From Plantibacter flavus (GTDB taxonomy: Bacteria > Actinomycetota > Actinomycetes > Actinomycetales > Microbacteriaceae), in assembly GCF_002024505.1 (NCBI RefSeq), contig NZ_CP019402.1, positions 496,001 to 560,000 on the forward strand: 64,000 nt of DNA, written 5' to 3'. Below are positions 50,226-59,421 of the stretch, piece by piece (within the stretch, counting starts at the first letter, position 1; every line of letters starts with the position of its first letter). The notes under the pieces are model-generated. The model made no database searches, was not told the DNA's origin, and saw nothing but the letters and a program-made list of their open reading frames with translations. The position numbers and the translations under genes were made by a program.

Positions 50226-51467
50226 TCAGTCGACGGGCGTGCGTGTCCGGAACGCCGACGCTGCAGCCATGACCGCGATCAGCACGAGCATCATGAGCGG
50301 CGGCATCGCGGCCTCGGCGCCTCCCTGTGCGACGAGCCGACCGGTGAGCGCGGCGCTCGCCGCGATACCCGCGGCGGAAGCCGAGTTGATCCAGGTGAAC
50401 CCCTGCGTCAGTTCCTGGGGGACGACCGTCGCCTGCACGATCTGTGAGGACGAGGCGAGGAGCGGTGCGATCGCGGTCCCGCCGACGAGGAGCATGATCG
50501 CCAGCCCAGGCAAGGCGGGCCAGACGGCACCGACGACGACGGCGAGCGTGAGGACGACGGACGCGATCAGCTGCACGGTCCGGGGCTGCGGAGTCGATCG
50601 CAGCGCACCGTACATCGCGCCGGCGACGATGCTCGCGGCACTGGAGAGCGCGAGGACGAGTCCGATGAACGGTTGTCGTCCCTCCGCCGTCGCCGCCGCC
50701 GTGACGAGGAGTGGGACCGCACCGAAGAAGCACCCCAGCCCGAGGTTCACCCCGAGCGCCGCGAGGAACGGTGGGGCGAGGAGGGTGGAGCGGTGGATGT
50801 CCGCCCCACGCTCCGGTCGACGTCGCGGTTTCGGGGCGGTGGAGCGTTGCAGTGAGAGTGCGACACAGCCGGTGGCCACGAGGATCCCCGCAGCCGCGGA
50901 TCCCGCCCACGGCGCGAGCGAGGTACCTATGAGCGTCACGAGGATCGGTCCCGACAGGAACACCGCGTCGTTCACGTTCGCCTCGAGGGCGAAGGCGGTC
51001 CGCAGCGCATCGGGCTCCGGGAGGAGCCGCGACCAGCGCGCCGCCGACAGGGCACCGGGCTGCGGGATCGCGACACCCGCGACGACGACGATCGCCAGGG
51101 TGATGCCGAACGGCGCACGTCCTGCAGTGGCGATCGCGACGACGACTGCACTGACGTGCACGAGCACGGCCACCGGCACGGTCGCCGTCTGTCCCCACCG
51201 GTCGGTGAGTCGGGCGATCTGCGGGCCGACCACCGCCTCGGCGAGCGCGAACGCCCCCGTCGCCGCCCCTGCGGCCGCGAACGACCCCGTGGCGTGCTGG
51301 ATCGAGAACAGCAGCCCGAGTCCGGTCATGGCGACGCCGAGCCGGGCGAGGGCTGCAGCGAGGAAGAACCGGGGCGCGCCGGGGTGGCCGAGGACGCCGC
51401 GATACCGGCGGGCGGCTGAGCGGAAGTGGCCGAGGATGGAGGGCGGGAATGAGCGAGCAGTCGTCAT
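50226..51467 (-). CDS. MFS transporter (probable drug/metabolite efflux)
   Basis: A 413-residue integral membrane protein with about twelve hydrophobic segments. The N-terminal half contains ARLTDRWGQT in the loop between spans 2 and 3, the usual MFS motif A position (here R-x-T-D-R-W-G). The substrate cannot be told. The start ATG 51467 has GGAGGC 7 bases upstream. Its 3' end lies 54 bp from the Zur-like box but points toward it, so it is not a likely Zur target. Confidence 0.88.
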   Translation of the reverse strand: MTTARSFPPSILGHFRSAARRYRGVLGHPGAPRFFLAAALARLGVAMTGLGLLFSIQHATGSFAAAGAATGAFALAEAVVGPQIARLTDRWGQTATVPVAVLVHVSAVVVAIATAGRAPFGITLAIVVVAGVAIPQPGALSAARWSRLLPEPDALRTAFALEANVNDAVFLSGPILVTLIGTSLAPWAGSAAAGILVATGCVALSLQRSTAPKPRRRPERGADIHRSTLLAPPFLAALGVNLGLGCFFGAVPLLVTAAATAEGRQPFIGLVLALSSAASIVAGAMYGALRSTPQPRTVQLIASVVLTLAVVVGAVWPALPGLAIMLLVGGTAIAPLLASSSQIVQATVVPQELTQGFTWINSASAAGIAASAALTGRLVAQGGAEAAMPPLMMLVLIAVMAAASAFRTRTPVD

Positions 51468-51752
51468 GGACGATGCCTCCGAGGCGGAGCGGGGGATCGA
51501 TCGGCAGACAAGTCGGCCTGGGCTTCGACGATCACCACGACACCGCGGTACCCGTCCATCGTGCCCGCCAGGCCTGCGGGGTGCAAGCGTCGCGAGTCGC
51601 CCGCGGTGGACGGTCCGCGTGAGATGTGGGTGGGTCGTGCGGTGGAGTTCGGGTTCCGTGCTCCGCGGGCGGTCCCAGCGCTGGTATCTTACGGATGCCG
51701 CCGACACCATCGGGGTGTGAATCCGGATGCGGTGAGGAGTGACGAGGTATCG

Positions 51753-52097
51753 ATGCGAACGGTCGGCGTACTGGACAGTGACGACCGCGCCCGTGCGTCT
51801 GCCGTGTCGTGGCTCGGCTCCCACGCACCTGATCTGCAGGTGACGATCGCGGCGTCGTCCTGGGGTGAGATGCTCACGGACGACCGGTTCCCTCCGAGTG
51901 CGGTCGTGTTGTGCCCGCGAGTCGGGGACCGGGTCGACATCGCGTACAAAGCGCGTGTCTGTCGCATCCTCGACATCGACGTGGTCGTGGTCTCCGATGC
52001 TCCTCAACAGGAGATCCGGTCCGGGCACCGGAGCGTCGGCGCCACGTTCGTCTCGACCGTCGAAGCGGCGGCGGGAGTGCTCCGCGCAGGAAGCTGA
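51753..52097 (+). CDS. Receiver-like protein without phosphoacceptor Asp
   Basis: A 114-residue protein with the alternating strand-helix pattern of a CheY-like receiver: MRTVGVLDSDDRARASAVSWL (acidic cluster after strand 1), SAVVLCPRVGDRVDIAY (strand 3) and DIDVVVVSDAP (strand 4), then VGATFVSTVEAAAGVL. At the end of strand 3, where the phosphorylated Asp would stand, there is Cys-Pro. It is therefore a pseudo-receiver at best, acting without phosphorylation or through another signal. No output domain and no kinase nearby. Ribosome site GAGG before ATG 51753; a TATCTT -10-like element lies about 65 bp upstream. Confidence 0.65.
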   Translation: MRTVGVLDSDDRARASAVSWLGSHAPDLQVTIAASSWGEMLTDDRFPPSAVVLCPRVGDRVDIAYKARVCRILDIDVVVVSDAPQQEIRSGHRSVGATFVSTVEAAAGVLRAGS

Positions 52098-52116
52098 CCC
52101 GCGCCCGCAGCCGGGC

Positions 52117-53004
52117 TCAGCCCGCGGTGTCGGTGAGGAGCGAGGACACGGAGGCCGCGATGTGGTCGGCCCCCTCGTGGTCCGCGGCCGTGATGGTGAC
52201 CACGGCGTCGCCGGCGAAGATGACGAGCTGCCCGTAGGCCCCGTGGAGTCGCCAGGCCGCGCCAGGACCATCCCACCCGGCGAGCGCATACCGCTCGTAG
52301 CCATCGCCGGTGCCGGAGGGCACCCACTCGGTGTGCATGGCGTCGATCCACTCCGCCGACAGGAGTCGTTCGCCTCCCCACCGGCCGCGGTCGCGGATGA
52401 GGCGGCCGATGCGCGCGAGTTCCGTGGTGCGGAGGTGCAGCCCTCCGCCGGCCGCGATGAATCCGCGGGGACACCGCTCCAAGGGCGCGTCGTGGATGCC
52501 GAGCGGTGCGAGGAGCCGTTGCTCGATGTAGTCGCCGACGTCGCCGACCCGGGTCTCGAGCGCGCGCATCGCCGTGTAGGTGCTGGCGTTCGAGTATTGG
52601 AACACACGACCGCGGGACGGCCTGCTCAGGAACTCGAGGGCGAGGTCCGGCCAGTCGGACAGCAGGGTCGGTGACCAGGGGAGGTCGACGCCGCTCGTCA
52701 TGTTCAGGAGGTGGCGGAGGGTGACGTCGGCAGTACCCTCGCCGAAGTCGACTTCCGGGAACACCGCGCCAAGCGTGGTGTCCATCGTGATGAGACCGTC
52801 GTCGATGGCGATGCCGACGGCGAGCACACAGACGCCCTTCGCTGCGGAGTGGATGTCCTCGCGGACGTCCTCGGTCCAGCGGTGCCCGGCTTCGTCGTCA
52901 CCGGCGAGCACGTGCAGGCCGTGCGCGTCGAAGCCCAGCTCGGCGACCTGCTGGACGATGCGGTCGCGGAGGACGGCTGCTCGGGTCGTTTCGGCTCGGG
53001 TCAC
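52117..53004 (-). CDS. Serine hydrolase of the beta-lactamase/penicillin-binding-protein family
   Basis: A 295-residue class C beta-lactamase-like protein. Catalytic SxxK is HSAAKGVCVLAVG near residue 48. The second motif YxN is FQYSNASTY near residue 138. The usual C-terminal HxG-type motif is replaced by LHGAYGQLVIF. Members include esterases, D-aminopeptidases and carboxypeptidases; true beta-lactam hydrolysis is unlikely. No signal peptide is seen with GTG 53004, so it may be cytoplasmic. The longer frame to 53175 is not protein-like. Confidence 0.87.
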   Translation of the reverse strand: MTRAETTRAAVLRDRIVQQVAELGFDAHGLHVLAGDDEAGHRWTEDVREDIHSAAKGVCVLAVGIAIDDGLITMDTTLGAVFPEVDFGEGTADVTLRHLLNMTSGVDLPWSPTLLSDWPDLALEFLSRPSRGRVFQYSNASTYTAMRALETRVGDVGDYIEQRLLAPLGIHDAPLERCPRGFIAAGGGLHLRTTELARIGRLIRDRGRWGGERLLSAEWIDAMHTEWVPSGTGDGYERYALAGWDGPGAAWRLHGAYGQLVIFAGDAVVTITAADHEGADHIAASVSSLLTDTAG

Positions 53005-53196
53005 GGTTCCAGTCTGCCCGACGCCCGCGCGGCGCGAACGCCGTCCATCGCAGTGTTCATCGGGTGCGACCGGACTTCCCGACGTCCAGGCGGCCGGCGA
53101 GTGACGCCCCGAGCGCGGCGGTCCGGTCAAGAAGTCCGCGTGAGCGACAACGGTTAGCGGCACCGCACAGCTCACTCCTGCCGCCGATCCCGGCGC

Positions 53197-53748
53197 TCAG
53201 CCCCCTCCAGGCGGGGAGGCGTTCGCAGTGCCCGCGCTGAAGGCGGTCAGCAGTCGCCGGCCCTCCGGCCAGGCGCCGAGTCCACTGGCGGCGTTCACGT
53301 GGCCCTGCCGCCCGATGCTGATCCGAGGCACGCCCCACATTGCGGCGAACTCGGCTGCGCGCGCCTCGGAACAGTACGGGTCGTCGTCACTGGTCACGAG
53401 CACTGCGGGTGCGGATGGCCGGACATCGAGATCTTCGGCGAACGCGGCGGCGACCCTCGGGAATCGCGGCCCCTCGGGATCGGGTGCGGCGACGAGGAAC
53501 AGCCCGGCGACTCGTGCAGGGTTCGCCGCCGCCCAGCGGACGGCCAGCAGGCACGAGAGGCTGTGAGTCACCAGGATCGCCGGCTCACCTGCCACCGCCC
53601 GGTCGAGCGCGGCGGACCAGTCGTCGAGATCCGGCTCGTCCCAGGAGGCCGGCGCGAACCGTCGGATCGCGGGTGTCTCGCGCTCCCAGAGGGACTGCCA
53701 GTGGGCGTCGTCGGAGCCACCGATCCCGGGCATGGTGATGATCGACAT
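53197..53748 (-). CDS. RBBP9/YdeN family alpha/beta hydrolase
   Basis: A 183-residue serine hydrolase of the RBBP9/YdeN family. It starts with MPGIGGSDDAHWQSLWE, has a nucleophile elbow VTHSLSCLLAVRWA (Ser in HSLSC), Asp in VTSDDDPYCS and a C-terminal His in GRQGHVNAASGLG, giving the Ser-Asp-His triad. Substrates in this family are mostly unknown. It is divergent from an Lrp-type regulator, which may control it. Confidence 0.92.
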   Translation of the reverse strand: MSIITMPGIGGSDDAHWQSLWERETPAIRRFAPASWDEPDLDDWSAALDRAVAGEPAILVTHSLSCLLAVRWAAANPARVAGLFLVAAPDPEGPRFPRVAAAFAEDLDVRPSAPAVLVTSDDDPYCSEARAAEFAAMWGVPRISIGRQGHVNAASGLGAWPEGRRLLTAFSAGTANASPPGGG

Positions 53749-53847
53749 GGGATTCCTTCGTCGTGGTCGGGCGATCTGCCCTCAGCGTGCCAGTCGAACC
53801 CTCCGTCTCAGCAGCTGGAGCGTCACCATCCGTTGTTTACTAAGCAG

Positions 53848-54303
53848 ATGACGGACGATGCTTCGCTTTCCTTCGATCGAACGGATCAGACGATCCTCGA
53901 CGTGCTCCAGGTCGACGGGCGAACCACGATGACGGACCTCGCCCGGCTCGTGCACCTGTCCCAGCCGGCGGTGTCGGCGCGGGTCCGCAAGCTCGAGCTC
54001 GCCGGGTACATCACCGGCTACGGGGCTCGGGTGTCACCGCAGAAGCTCGGCCTCACGACGCACGCCGTCGTCCGACTCCGGACGACCCACGCACAGATAC
54101 AGGCGTCGCTGACCCAGTTCGACGAGCTGCCGGAGATCCACCGGATCTACCGCGTGACGGGCGAGGACTGCTTCGTCCTCGATGTGCACGCCTCCTCGCC
54201 GGAACGCCTCGAGCAGATCATCGACGCCATCGGTCGGTTCGGTCCTGTGAGCACGGCCCTGGTGCTGCGCGAGTACCCGGCCCACCCCATCGCCAGTCGC
54301 TGA
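53848..54303 (+). CDS. Lrp/AsnC family transcriptional regulator
   Basis: A 151-residue regulator: N-terminal helix-turn-helix FDRTDQTILDVLQVDGRTTMTDLARLVHLSQPAVSARVRKLELAGYITGYGA, then a RAM/AsnC effector domain (THAVVRLRTTHAQIQASL, RIYRVTGEDCFVLDVHASSPERLEQIIDAIGRFG) of the type that binds amino acids and assembles octamers. The closest candidate target is the divergent RBBP9-like hydrolase 99 bases away. Start ATG 53848. Confidence 0.93.
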   Translation: MTDDASLSFDRTDQTILDVLQVDGRTTMTDLARLVHLSQPAVSARVRKLELAGYITGYGARVSPQKLGLTTHAVVRLRTTHAQIQASLTQFDELPEIHRIYRVTGEDCFVLDVHASSPERLEQIIDAIGRFGPVSTALVLREYPAHPIASR

Positions 54304-54372
54304 ATCTCGCTCTGCGGTCCGCATGTCGCATCGGGGTGGTCGAGTGCACCCGGCGGCGACTACCGTTGACGG

Positions 54373-54915
54373 GTGTTCACCGTGACCAACCTCGCCGACG
54401 GCATCGACATGCGGCCCTTGGAACTCGGCGACGCGCGGGAACTCGCCGCCGCATACGTGCGAAACCGCGACCATCTGGCCCCGTGGGAGCCGGCCCGATC
54501 CGACGAGTTCTTCACCGAGGCGGCGCAAGCGGCGGACCTCACCAGCAAGCTCGCGTCGAGCGCCGCCGGGAGCGCACACTCGCTCGGCCTGTTCGACGGC
54601 GCGACCATCGTCGGCCGGTTCAATCTGTCGGGGATCGTCCGTGGCCCGTTCCAGAACGCCGGGTTGGGCTACTGGGTGGATGCGGAGTACGCGGGCAAGG
54701 GCCTCGCGACGGCCGCCGTCCGGGCGATCCTGCGGGTGGCACGCGACGACCTCCGCCTGCATCGGGTGGAGGCGAGCACCCTGCTGCACAACCACGGTTC
54801 GCAACGGGTGCTCCGCAACGCCGGGTTCGAGCACATCGGCATGGCGCCGTCGTACCTGCGGATCGCCGGGACCTGGCAGGACCACAACCTGTACCAGGTG
54901 ATCCTGCACGACTGA
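54373..54915 (+). CDS. GNAT family N-acetyltransferase (RimJ/RimL type)
   Basis: A 180-residue acetyltransferase. Typical elements are MRPLELGDARELAAAYVRNRDHLAPWEP at the N-terminus, AGLGYWVDAEYAGKGLATAAVRAIL (acetyl-CoA loop YAGKGLATAA) and the RimJ-like LRLHRVEASTLLHNHGSQRVLRNAGF. This suggests protein N-terminal or small-molecule acetylation. Start GTG 54373. Neighbours give no hint of substrate. Confidence 0.92.
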   Translation: MFTVTNLADGIDMRPLELGDARELAAAYVRNRDHLAPWEPARSDEFFTEAAQAADLTSKLASSAAGSAHSLGLFDGATIVGRFNLSGIVRGPFQNAGLGYWVDAEYAGKGLATAAVRAILRVARDDLRLHRVEASTLLHNHGSQRVLRNAGFEHIGMAPSYLRIAGTWQDHNLYQVILHD

Positions 54916-54969
54916 CCGTGTCGTGTGGGTCGAGTGGTCATCCGCGCTTGCCCCGTGCACACTGGAGTG

Positions 54970-55506
54970 ATGACAAACGCCCGTGTCGTCTCGGTCAGCA
55001 GCGACGATGAGCACCGCTTCTCCAAGCCGCGACGGGACGCGATCACGCTCATCGCTGGTCTCGGTGTCGAAGGCGACGCGCATTTCGGTGCGACGGTGCA
55101 GCATCGGTCCCGCGTGAGACGGGATCCGACGCAGCCCAACCTCCGACAGGTCCACCTCATCCACCGTGAGCTCTTCGCGGAGGTGGACGCCGATCTCACC
55201 CCGGGTGAGCTGGGCGAGAACATCACCACCGAGGGGCTGGACCTCCTCGACCTCCCCGCGGGTGCCGTGCTCCGGCTCGGGACGGACGCCGTCGTCGAGG
55301 TGACGGGGCTTCGGAATCCCTGTGTCCAGATCGACCGCTTCGAACCAGGCCTGCTCAAGCAGGTCGTCGGCACGGACGCCGAGGGTCGCACCGTGCGCAA
55401 GGCGGGAGTCATGGGCGTCGTGCTCGCCGGCGGCGTCGTGCAGCCCGGTGACCCGATCACCGTGGAACTTCCGGACGGAGCCCGGGAACCCCTCGCGCCG
55501 GTCTAG
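54970..55506 (+). CDS. MOSC domain protein
   Basis: A 178-residue MOSC-domain protein. The segments LIAGLGVEGDAHFGATVQHRS, NLRQVHLIHRELF, LTPGELGENITTEGLDLLDLPAGAVLRLG and TGLRNPCVQIDRF hold the conserved Cys (in RNPC) thought to carry sulfur or bind molybdenum cofactor. Stand-alone MOSC proteins such as YiiM/YuaD reduce N-hydroxylated compounds with a molybdenum cofactor. No cofactor biosynthesis genes are nearby. Start ATG 54970. Confidence 0.92.
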   Translation: MTNARVVSVSSDDEHRFSKPRRDAITLIAGLGVEGDAHFGATVQHRSRVRRDPTQPNLRQVHLIHRELFAEVDADLTPGELGENITTEGLDLLDLPAGAVLRLGTDAVVEVTGLRNPCVQIDRFEPGLLKQVVGTDAEGRTVRKAGVMGVVLAGGVVQPGDPITVELPDGAREPLAPV

Positions 55507-55562
55507 TGGCAGCTCCGCAGTATCGCGGTGTATCGCGGTGCGACGGTGCGTGTGATTCCCGC

Positions 55563-55982
55563 CTACCGGAGCGCCAGCCGCGTCTGCGTGTGGGTCGCGC
55601 CGCCGTCGTTCTTCATGCTGCGGAGGAGGCGGTCGAGAGCCGCGGTGCCCGCGACGCGGATGTGGACGAGGTAGTCGTAGGCGCCGGTGACGTGCACCGC
55701 GTCTCTGATCTCGGGGATCCGACGGGTCCACTCCAGGAACTCCTCCGACTTGCGCGCGGGGTCGAGTCGGACGTCGATGAACGCCTCCAGCCCGTCCTCG
55801 GCGACCGGGGCGTCGGAGCCGAGGATCGCGCGGTACCCGGTGATGACACCACTGCGCTCCAGACGGTGGACACGAGCCGCAGTCGCATTCGTGCTCAACC
55901 CGATCTGACGACCGAGCTCACTGAACGAAATGCGCCCGTCGGTCCGCAGGACATCGATGATTGCACTGTCGAGGTCGTCCAT
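55563..55982 (-). CDS. Lrp/AsnC family transcriptional regulator divergent from LysE exporter
   Basis: A 139-residue regulator: HTH DSAIIDVLRTDGRISFSELGRQIGLSTNATAARVHRLERSGVITGYRA and effector domain EAFIDVRLDPARKSEEFLEW, VTGAYDYLVHIRVAGTAALDRLL. It is divergent from a LysE-family exporter with a 70-base gap, a common pairing in which the regulator senses an amino acid and turns on its export. ACAGT/ACTGT half-sites in the gap could be part of its operator (weak). Confidence 0.93.
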   Translation of the reverse strand: MDDLDSAIIDVLRTDGRISFSELGRQIGLSTNATAARVHRLERSGVITGYRAILGSDAPVAEDGLEAFIDVRLDPARKSEEFLEWTRRIPEIRDAVHVTGAYDYLVHIRVAGTAALDRLLRSMKNDGGATHTQTRLALR

Positions 55983-56052
55983 GCGACACAGTATGCCGTT
56001 TCAGCGCCAGAACACACTGTCTCGACCGGTGTGCTGCACCAGAGTCGTCGGC

Positions 56053-56679
56053 ATGGACCTTCTCGTCGCCCTCCTCGCCGGTTCCGTCGCCGGGCTCGCC
56101 CTGGCCGCACCGCTCGGGGCGATCGGGATGCTGCTCCTCCAGGAAGGCATCACGCGCGGGCTGCGCCGTGGACTGCCTGCGGCCGTCGCCGTTGCGACGG
56201 TGGACGTGGCGTACTGCACGGTCGCCGTCGCTGCCGGTGCGCTCGCCGCGCCCATCGTGGGCGGCTGGTCTCCCTGGCCGCAGCTTCTCGGGGGTGTCGT
56301 CGTCATCGCGCTCGGAGTGCACGGCCTCCTGCAGGGCCTCCGTGCGAAGCCGTCAGCCGGGGAGCGATCCGCTGAGCGCTCGGGCACCTCGCCTCAGCGG
56401 TACGTGCTCTTCCTCGGCCTGACGGCGATCAACCCGGCCACGCTGGTGTACTTCGCGGCGATCCTGACCGGGCTCACCGAGTTCACGGCACCAGGGTCGA
56501 CGGCGGTCGCCTTCATCGTGGGTGTCGGGCTCGCATCCTTCGGCTGGCAAGCGCTGCTGGTCGCGCTCGGAGCCGGACTGCGGCGGAGGACGGGCGCGTC
56601 CTTTCGGAGGTGGACGGCCATCGTCGGCAACGGCCTGATCGCCGCATTCGGTGTCGCCCTCATCATCCAGGCGCTGTGA
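56053..56679 (+). CDS. LysE family amino-acid exporter
   Basis: A 208-residue membrane protein with about six hydrophobic segments. The family signature is the N-terminal LAAPLGAIGMLLLQEGITRGLRRGLPAAVAVATVDVAYC and the central TAINPATLVYFAAIL. LysE/RhtB-type proteins export basic or neutral amino acids. Divergent Lrp-type regulator upstream is the likely activator. Start ATG 56053. Confidence 0.92.
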   Translation: MDLLVALLAGSVAGLALAAPLGAIGMLLLQEGITRGLRRGLPAAVAVATVDVAYCTVAVAAGALAAPIVGGWSPWPQLLGGVVVIALGVHGLLQGLRAKPSAGERSAERSGTSPQRYVLFLGLTAINPATLVYFAAILTGLTEFTAPGSTAVAFIVGVGLASFGWQALLVALGAGLRRRTGASFRRWTAIVGNGLIAAFGVALIIQAL

Positions 56680-56896
56680 TCTTCGCCCTGTGAGCGCCGG
56701 CTCGTCCGTCGATCAGCGCCTCGCCGGCACGTCCCCGCAGGGGTTCCGGGACGTCGGCGCGACGATCTGACCGCTCGAGGTCGTGCGGTGACGGCGGGCC
56801 GATTCGCTTCCCGATTCCCGTGAATCGAATATCGTATGTTGCGTTGCTTTGATGGGGTCATCGCAGTGATGCGTTCGGATTGAAGGGGGATGTCGG

Positions 56897-59212
56897 GTGA
56901 CGGAATCGCGTGGGGGTACGCCGGCCGGTTGGTATGCGGACCCGTGGAACCCGACCGGGCAGCGGTACTGGAACGGCTCGGAGTGGACCCCGCAGGTGCA
57001 CAGCGGAGTTTCGCAGCAGCAGCCGCAGCCGCCATCGCAGCCACGACCCGTGCAGCAGCCACCAGCCCCACAGCAGGCTCAGCGTCAGCCACAGCAGCCA
57101 CACCAGTCGAAGCGTCCCGGCAAACGGCGGGGCCGCACGATCGGCATCGTCACCGGGAGCGTCGCGATCGCGGCCGCGCTCGCCGTCGTGGCGGCGTTCG
57201 TCGTGGTCCCTGCCGTGACCGGCGGCGACGAGGGCCGTATCACCACCGACCAGTCCGCACTCTACGATTTCACGGCCCCACAGGCGGGCCTCGAACGCGA
57301 CCACGAGTTCGAGATCGACGTCGACTACGACGTCAAGGCAGAGAACAAGAAGCGGGCGGACGCCGACGACCTCGACCGCGGCGGTAACGCGCCCCCATGG
57401 GCGTTCCAGGTCTTCTACGACGCGGCTCTGACGAAGCAGGCCGAGTACTCGGTGTACCAGTCCGACTCCGGTGGCGGCGTCACGATCTCCGGAACCGAAC
57501 TCGGGAAGACGTTCGGGAAGACCGAGGCGGACATCCTCGACGAGGCCGGGGCATCCCGCGGCCGCTGGGGCCTGCACGACGAGTACTTCCTCGTGAGCCG
57601 GCTCGAGAAGGACGGCACCGAGCGGGACAAGCCGCTCGTGACCAAGTTCACCGTCGAGTCGGAGTACTCGGCGCCCGAGGTGACCTTCGGGGCGGCCGAC
57701 GACAGCGGCGGTGTCACGCTGTCCTGGGAGTCGGTGGAGGGCGCCGACACCTACCTGATCGTGCACCACGAGGTCACCAAGCGGGGTGACGGCGTCTTCA
57801 AACTGGTGGCCGAGGTCGACGGGACCGAGTGGTCCTCCGCTGGCGACACCGAGAACCTCGAGGTGAAGGAGGCCCCGTTCGTCAGTCGTCAGAACATCGG
57901 GCTGCAGGCCTACAACTACCGCTCGCAGACCGAGGACGACGTGGCCGGCGGCGAGGAGCAGGACGCCGGCGAGGAGGAGATCGCCGCCGAGACGATCGGG
58001 TTCGACCTCGGCGTGATCGCCACCGACGGAACCTCCTTCTCCCCGTACAAGCCGTACGACTTCACCCGCTCCGCCGGCTTCCTCCCGCTCGAGGTCGCGT
58101 CGAACTCCACGCGGGCGCTGAAGAACTGGGGTGCCAGCGGCTACATCGAGGGCATCGAGAACGTGCAGAAGGTGCTGCCGTTCGTCTCGGTCGACGGGCG
58201 CACCCGCTCGACCGTCGCGTACCTCGATGACAGCGCCGTGCTCGACTACGGCGATCGATGGGTCGTCCCGCTCCGCGGACGCAACACACAGCTGGGGGAG
58301 TGGATCCCGATCACGAAGCGGTCGACCCCCGACCCGGTCGCAGCCATCGCCCAGTTCAACGCCGCAGCGCAGGAGGCTGCCCCGCCGACCGGCATGCCGC
58401 GGTTCGACGCCTTCGTGGCGCCCGAGAACACCGACGCCGAACCGGTGTCCGAGGTGCCGCCCACCGACTACCCGGTCTACGGCAGCACCGAGTTCACCAG
58501 GTTCCTCGCCGGGCACCTGATCGCCCAGACGAAGTCGATCGACATCTCCGAGTTCGTCGACACTCCGGGAGCGCCCGACCCGTACGACGCCGTGTACGAG
58601 GCGCGGGCCCAGAACCCCTACGTCTTCAACGTCAGCTACGTCGGACTCCGCGACGGGGGAGACACCCTGCTCGTGACGTATTCGCTGCCGAACGACGAGG
58701 TGGCGGCGCTGCAGGCGCAACTCAAGCAACGCGTCGACGAGGTCGTGGCGGCAGTGGCACCCGAGGGGCTGAGTGATCGGGAGAAGGTCACCGCGCTCAA
58801 CGAGTGGCTCGTCTCGAACGCCGAGTACGACGACACCGCCTTCGCGACCCTGCAGGGCGACGCGTTCGACGGGGTCCCGGTCGGCTACGAGTACGCCTGG
58901 AACGCCACCGGGACGCTGTTGCAGGGGCTCGGTGTGTGTGCGAGCTACTCCTACGCCTTCAACGCGCTCGCGAACGCCGCGGGTGTGCAGACGGTCGTCG
59001 TGACCGGCGACGTCCTCTCCGGTGGGCCGCACGCGTGGAACAAGGTGTTCGTGGACGGGCAGTGGCTCGCCGTCGACACCACCTGGAACGATGGCGGCGA
59101 CCCCTCGGCGTACCTCATGATCCCCGACTCGGGCTTCACCGACACCGCGCAGCGGGTGGAGGACACGTACTGGATGATCGACTCGTCGATCCCCGCGTAC
59201 GCGACGCCCTGA
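56897..59212 (+). CDS. DUF2510-membrane-transglutaminase-like protein
   Basis: A 771-residue membrane-anchored protein. The N-terminal DUF2510 motif (AGWYADPWNPTGQRYWNGSEWTPQVH, about residues 10-36) is followed by a Gln/Pro-rich linker, a basic stretch and one membrane span (TIGIVTGSVAIAAALAVVAAFVVV, about 80-103). A long exported region has fibronectin-like parts. At the C-terminus is a transglutaminase-like domain with GVCASYSYAF (Cys near 680), GPHAWNKVFV (His) and DTTWND (Asp), so the catalytic triad is complete. Such domains act as peptidases or crosslinkers at the cell surface. GTG start with GGGGGA upstream. Confidence 0.85.
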   Translation: MTESRGGTPAGWYADPWNPTGQRYWNGSEWTPQVHSGVSQQQPQPPSQPRPVQQPPAPQQAQRQPQQPHQSKRPGKRRGRTIGIVTGSVAIAAALAVVAAFVVVPAVTGGDEGRITTDQSALYDFTAPQAGLERDHEFEIDVDYDVKAENKKRADADDLDRGGNAPPWAFQVFYDAALTKQAEYSVYQSDSGGGVTISGTELGKTFGKTEADILDEAGASRGRWGLHDEYFLVSRLEKDGTERDKPLVTKFTVESEYSAPEVTFGAADDSGGVTLSWESVEGADTYLIVHHEVTKRGDGVFKLVAEVDGTEWSSAGDTENLEVKEAPFVSRQNIGLQAYNYRSQTEDDVAGGEEQDAGEEEIAAETIGFDLGVIATDGTSFSPYKPYDFTRSAGFLPLEVASNSTRALKNWGASGYIEGIENVQKVLPFVSVDGRTRSTVAYLDDSAVLDYGDRWVVPLRGRNTQLGEWIPITKRSTPDPVAAIAQFNAAAQEAAPPTGMPRFDAFVAPENTDAEPVSEVPPTDYPVYGSTEFTRFLAGHLIAQTKSIDISEFVDTPGAPDPYDAVYEARAQNPYVFNVSYVGLRDGGDTLLVTYSLPNDEVAALQAQLKQRVDEVVAAVAPEGLSDREKVTALNEWLVSNAEYDDTAFATLQGDAFDGVPVGYEYAWNATGTLLQGLGVCASYSYAFNALANAAGVQTVVVTGDVLSGGPHAWNKVFVDGQWLAVDTTWNDGGDPSAYLMIPDSGFTDTAQRVEDTYWMIDSSIPAYATP

Positions 59213-59342
59213 TCGGCGAGCATCCTCGTCGTCGAGGGTCTGACGGCTGCCGCTCGACCAGCGGCCCGATGGTCTTGTGGTGCCCAGTCGGGGCGTGATG
59301 TGGTTGGGGGGAGTTGGGCGTCGGGGCGGCTGTGGGGGCTCC

Positions 59343-59371
59343 TTGACAAAATAACTGAGTCTGCTCATAAT
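59343..59371 (+). promoter_or_regulatory. Sigma70-like promoter of the quinone oxidoreductase gene
   Basis: TTGACA (59343-59348) and CATAAT (59366-59371) are 17 bases apart, an almost consensus promoter. Transcription should start near 59378, giving a leader of about 44 bases. The -10 lies inside the TetR-type palindrome at 59363-59376. Confidence 0.85.
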
Positions 59372-59376
59372 TGAGC
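59363..59376. promoter_or_regulatory. TetR-type operator (site 1)
   Basis: GCTCA-TAAT-TGAGC, a perfect inverted repeat that covers the -10 element of the oxidoreductase promoter. The same arms and spacing recur at 61282-61295 upstream of the TetR gene. Confidence 0.8.
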
Positions 59377-59421
59377 TAACTCGGGTCAATCCGGGAAATC
59401 GACCCGGAAGGAGCCCCACCC

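Noticed and set aside
55522..55545. Direct repeat GTATCGCGGT downstream of the MOSC gene
   Set aside because: Only two short adjacent copies; too small to interpret.
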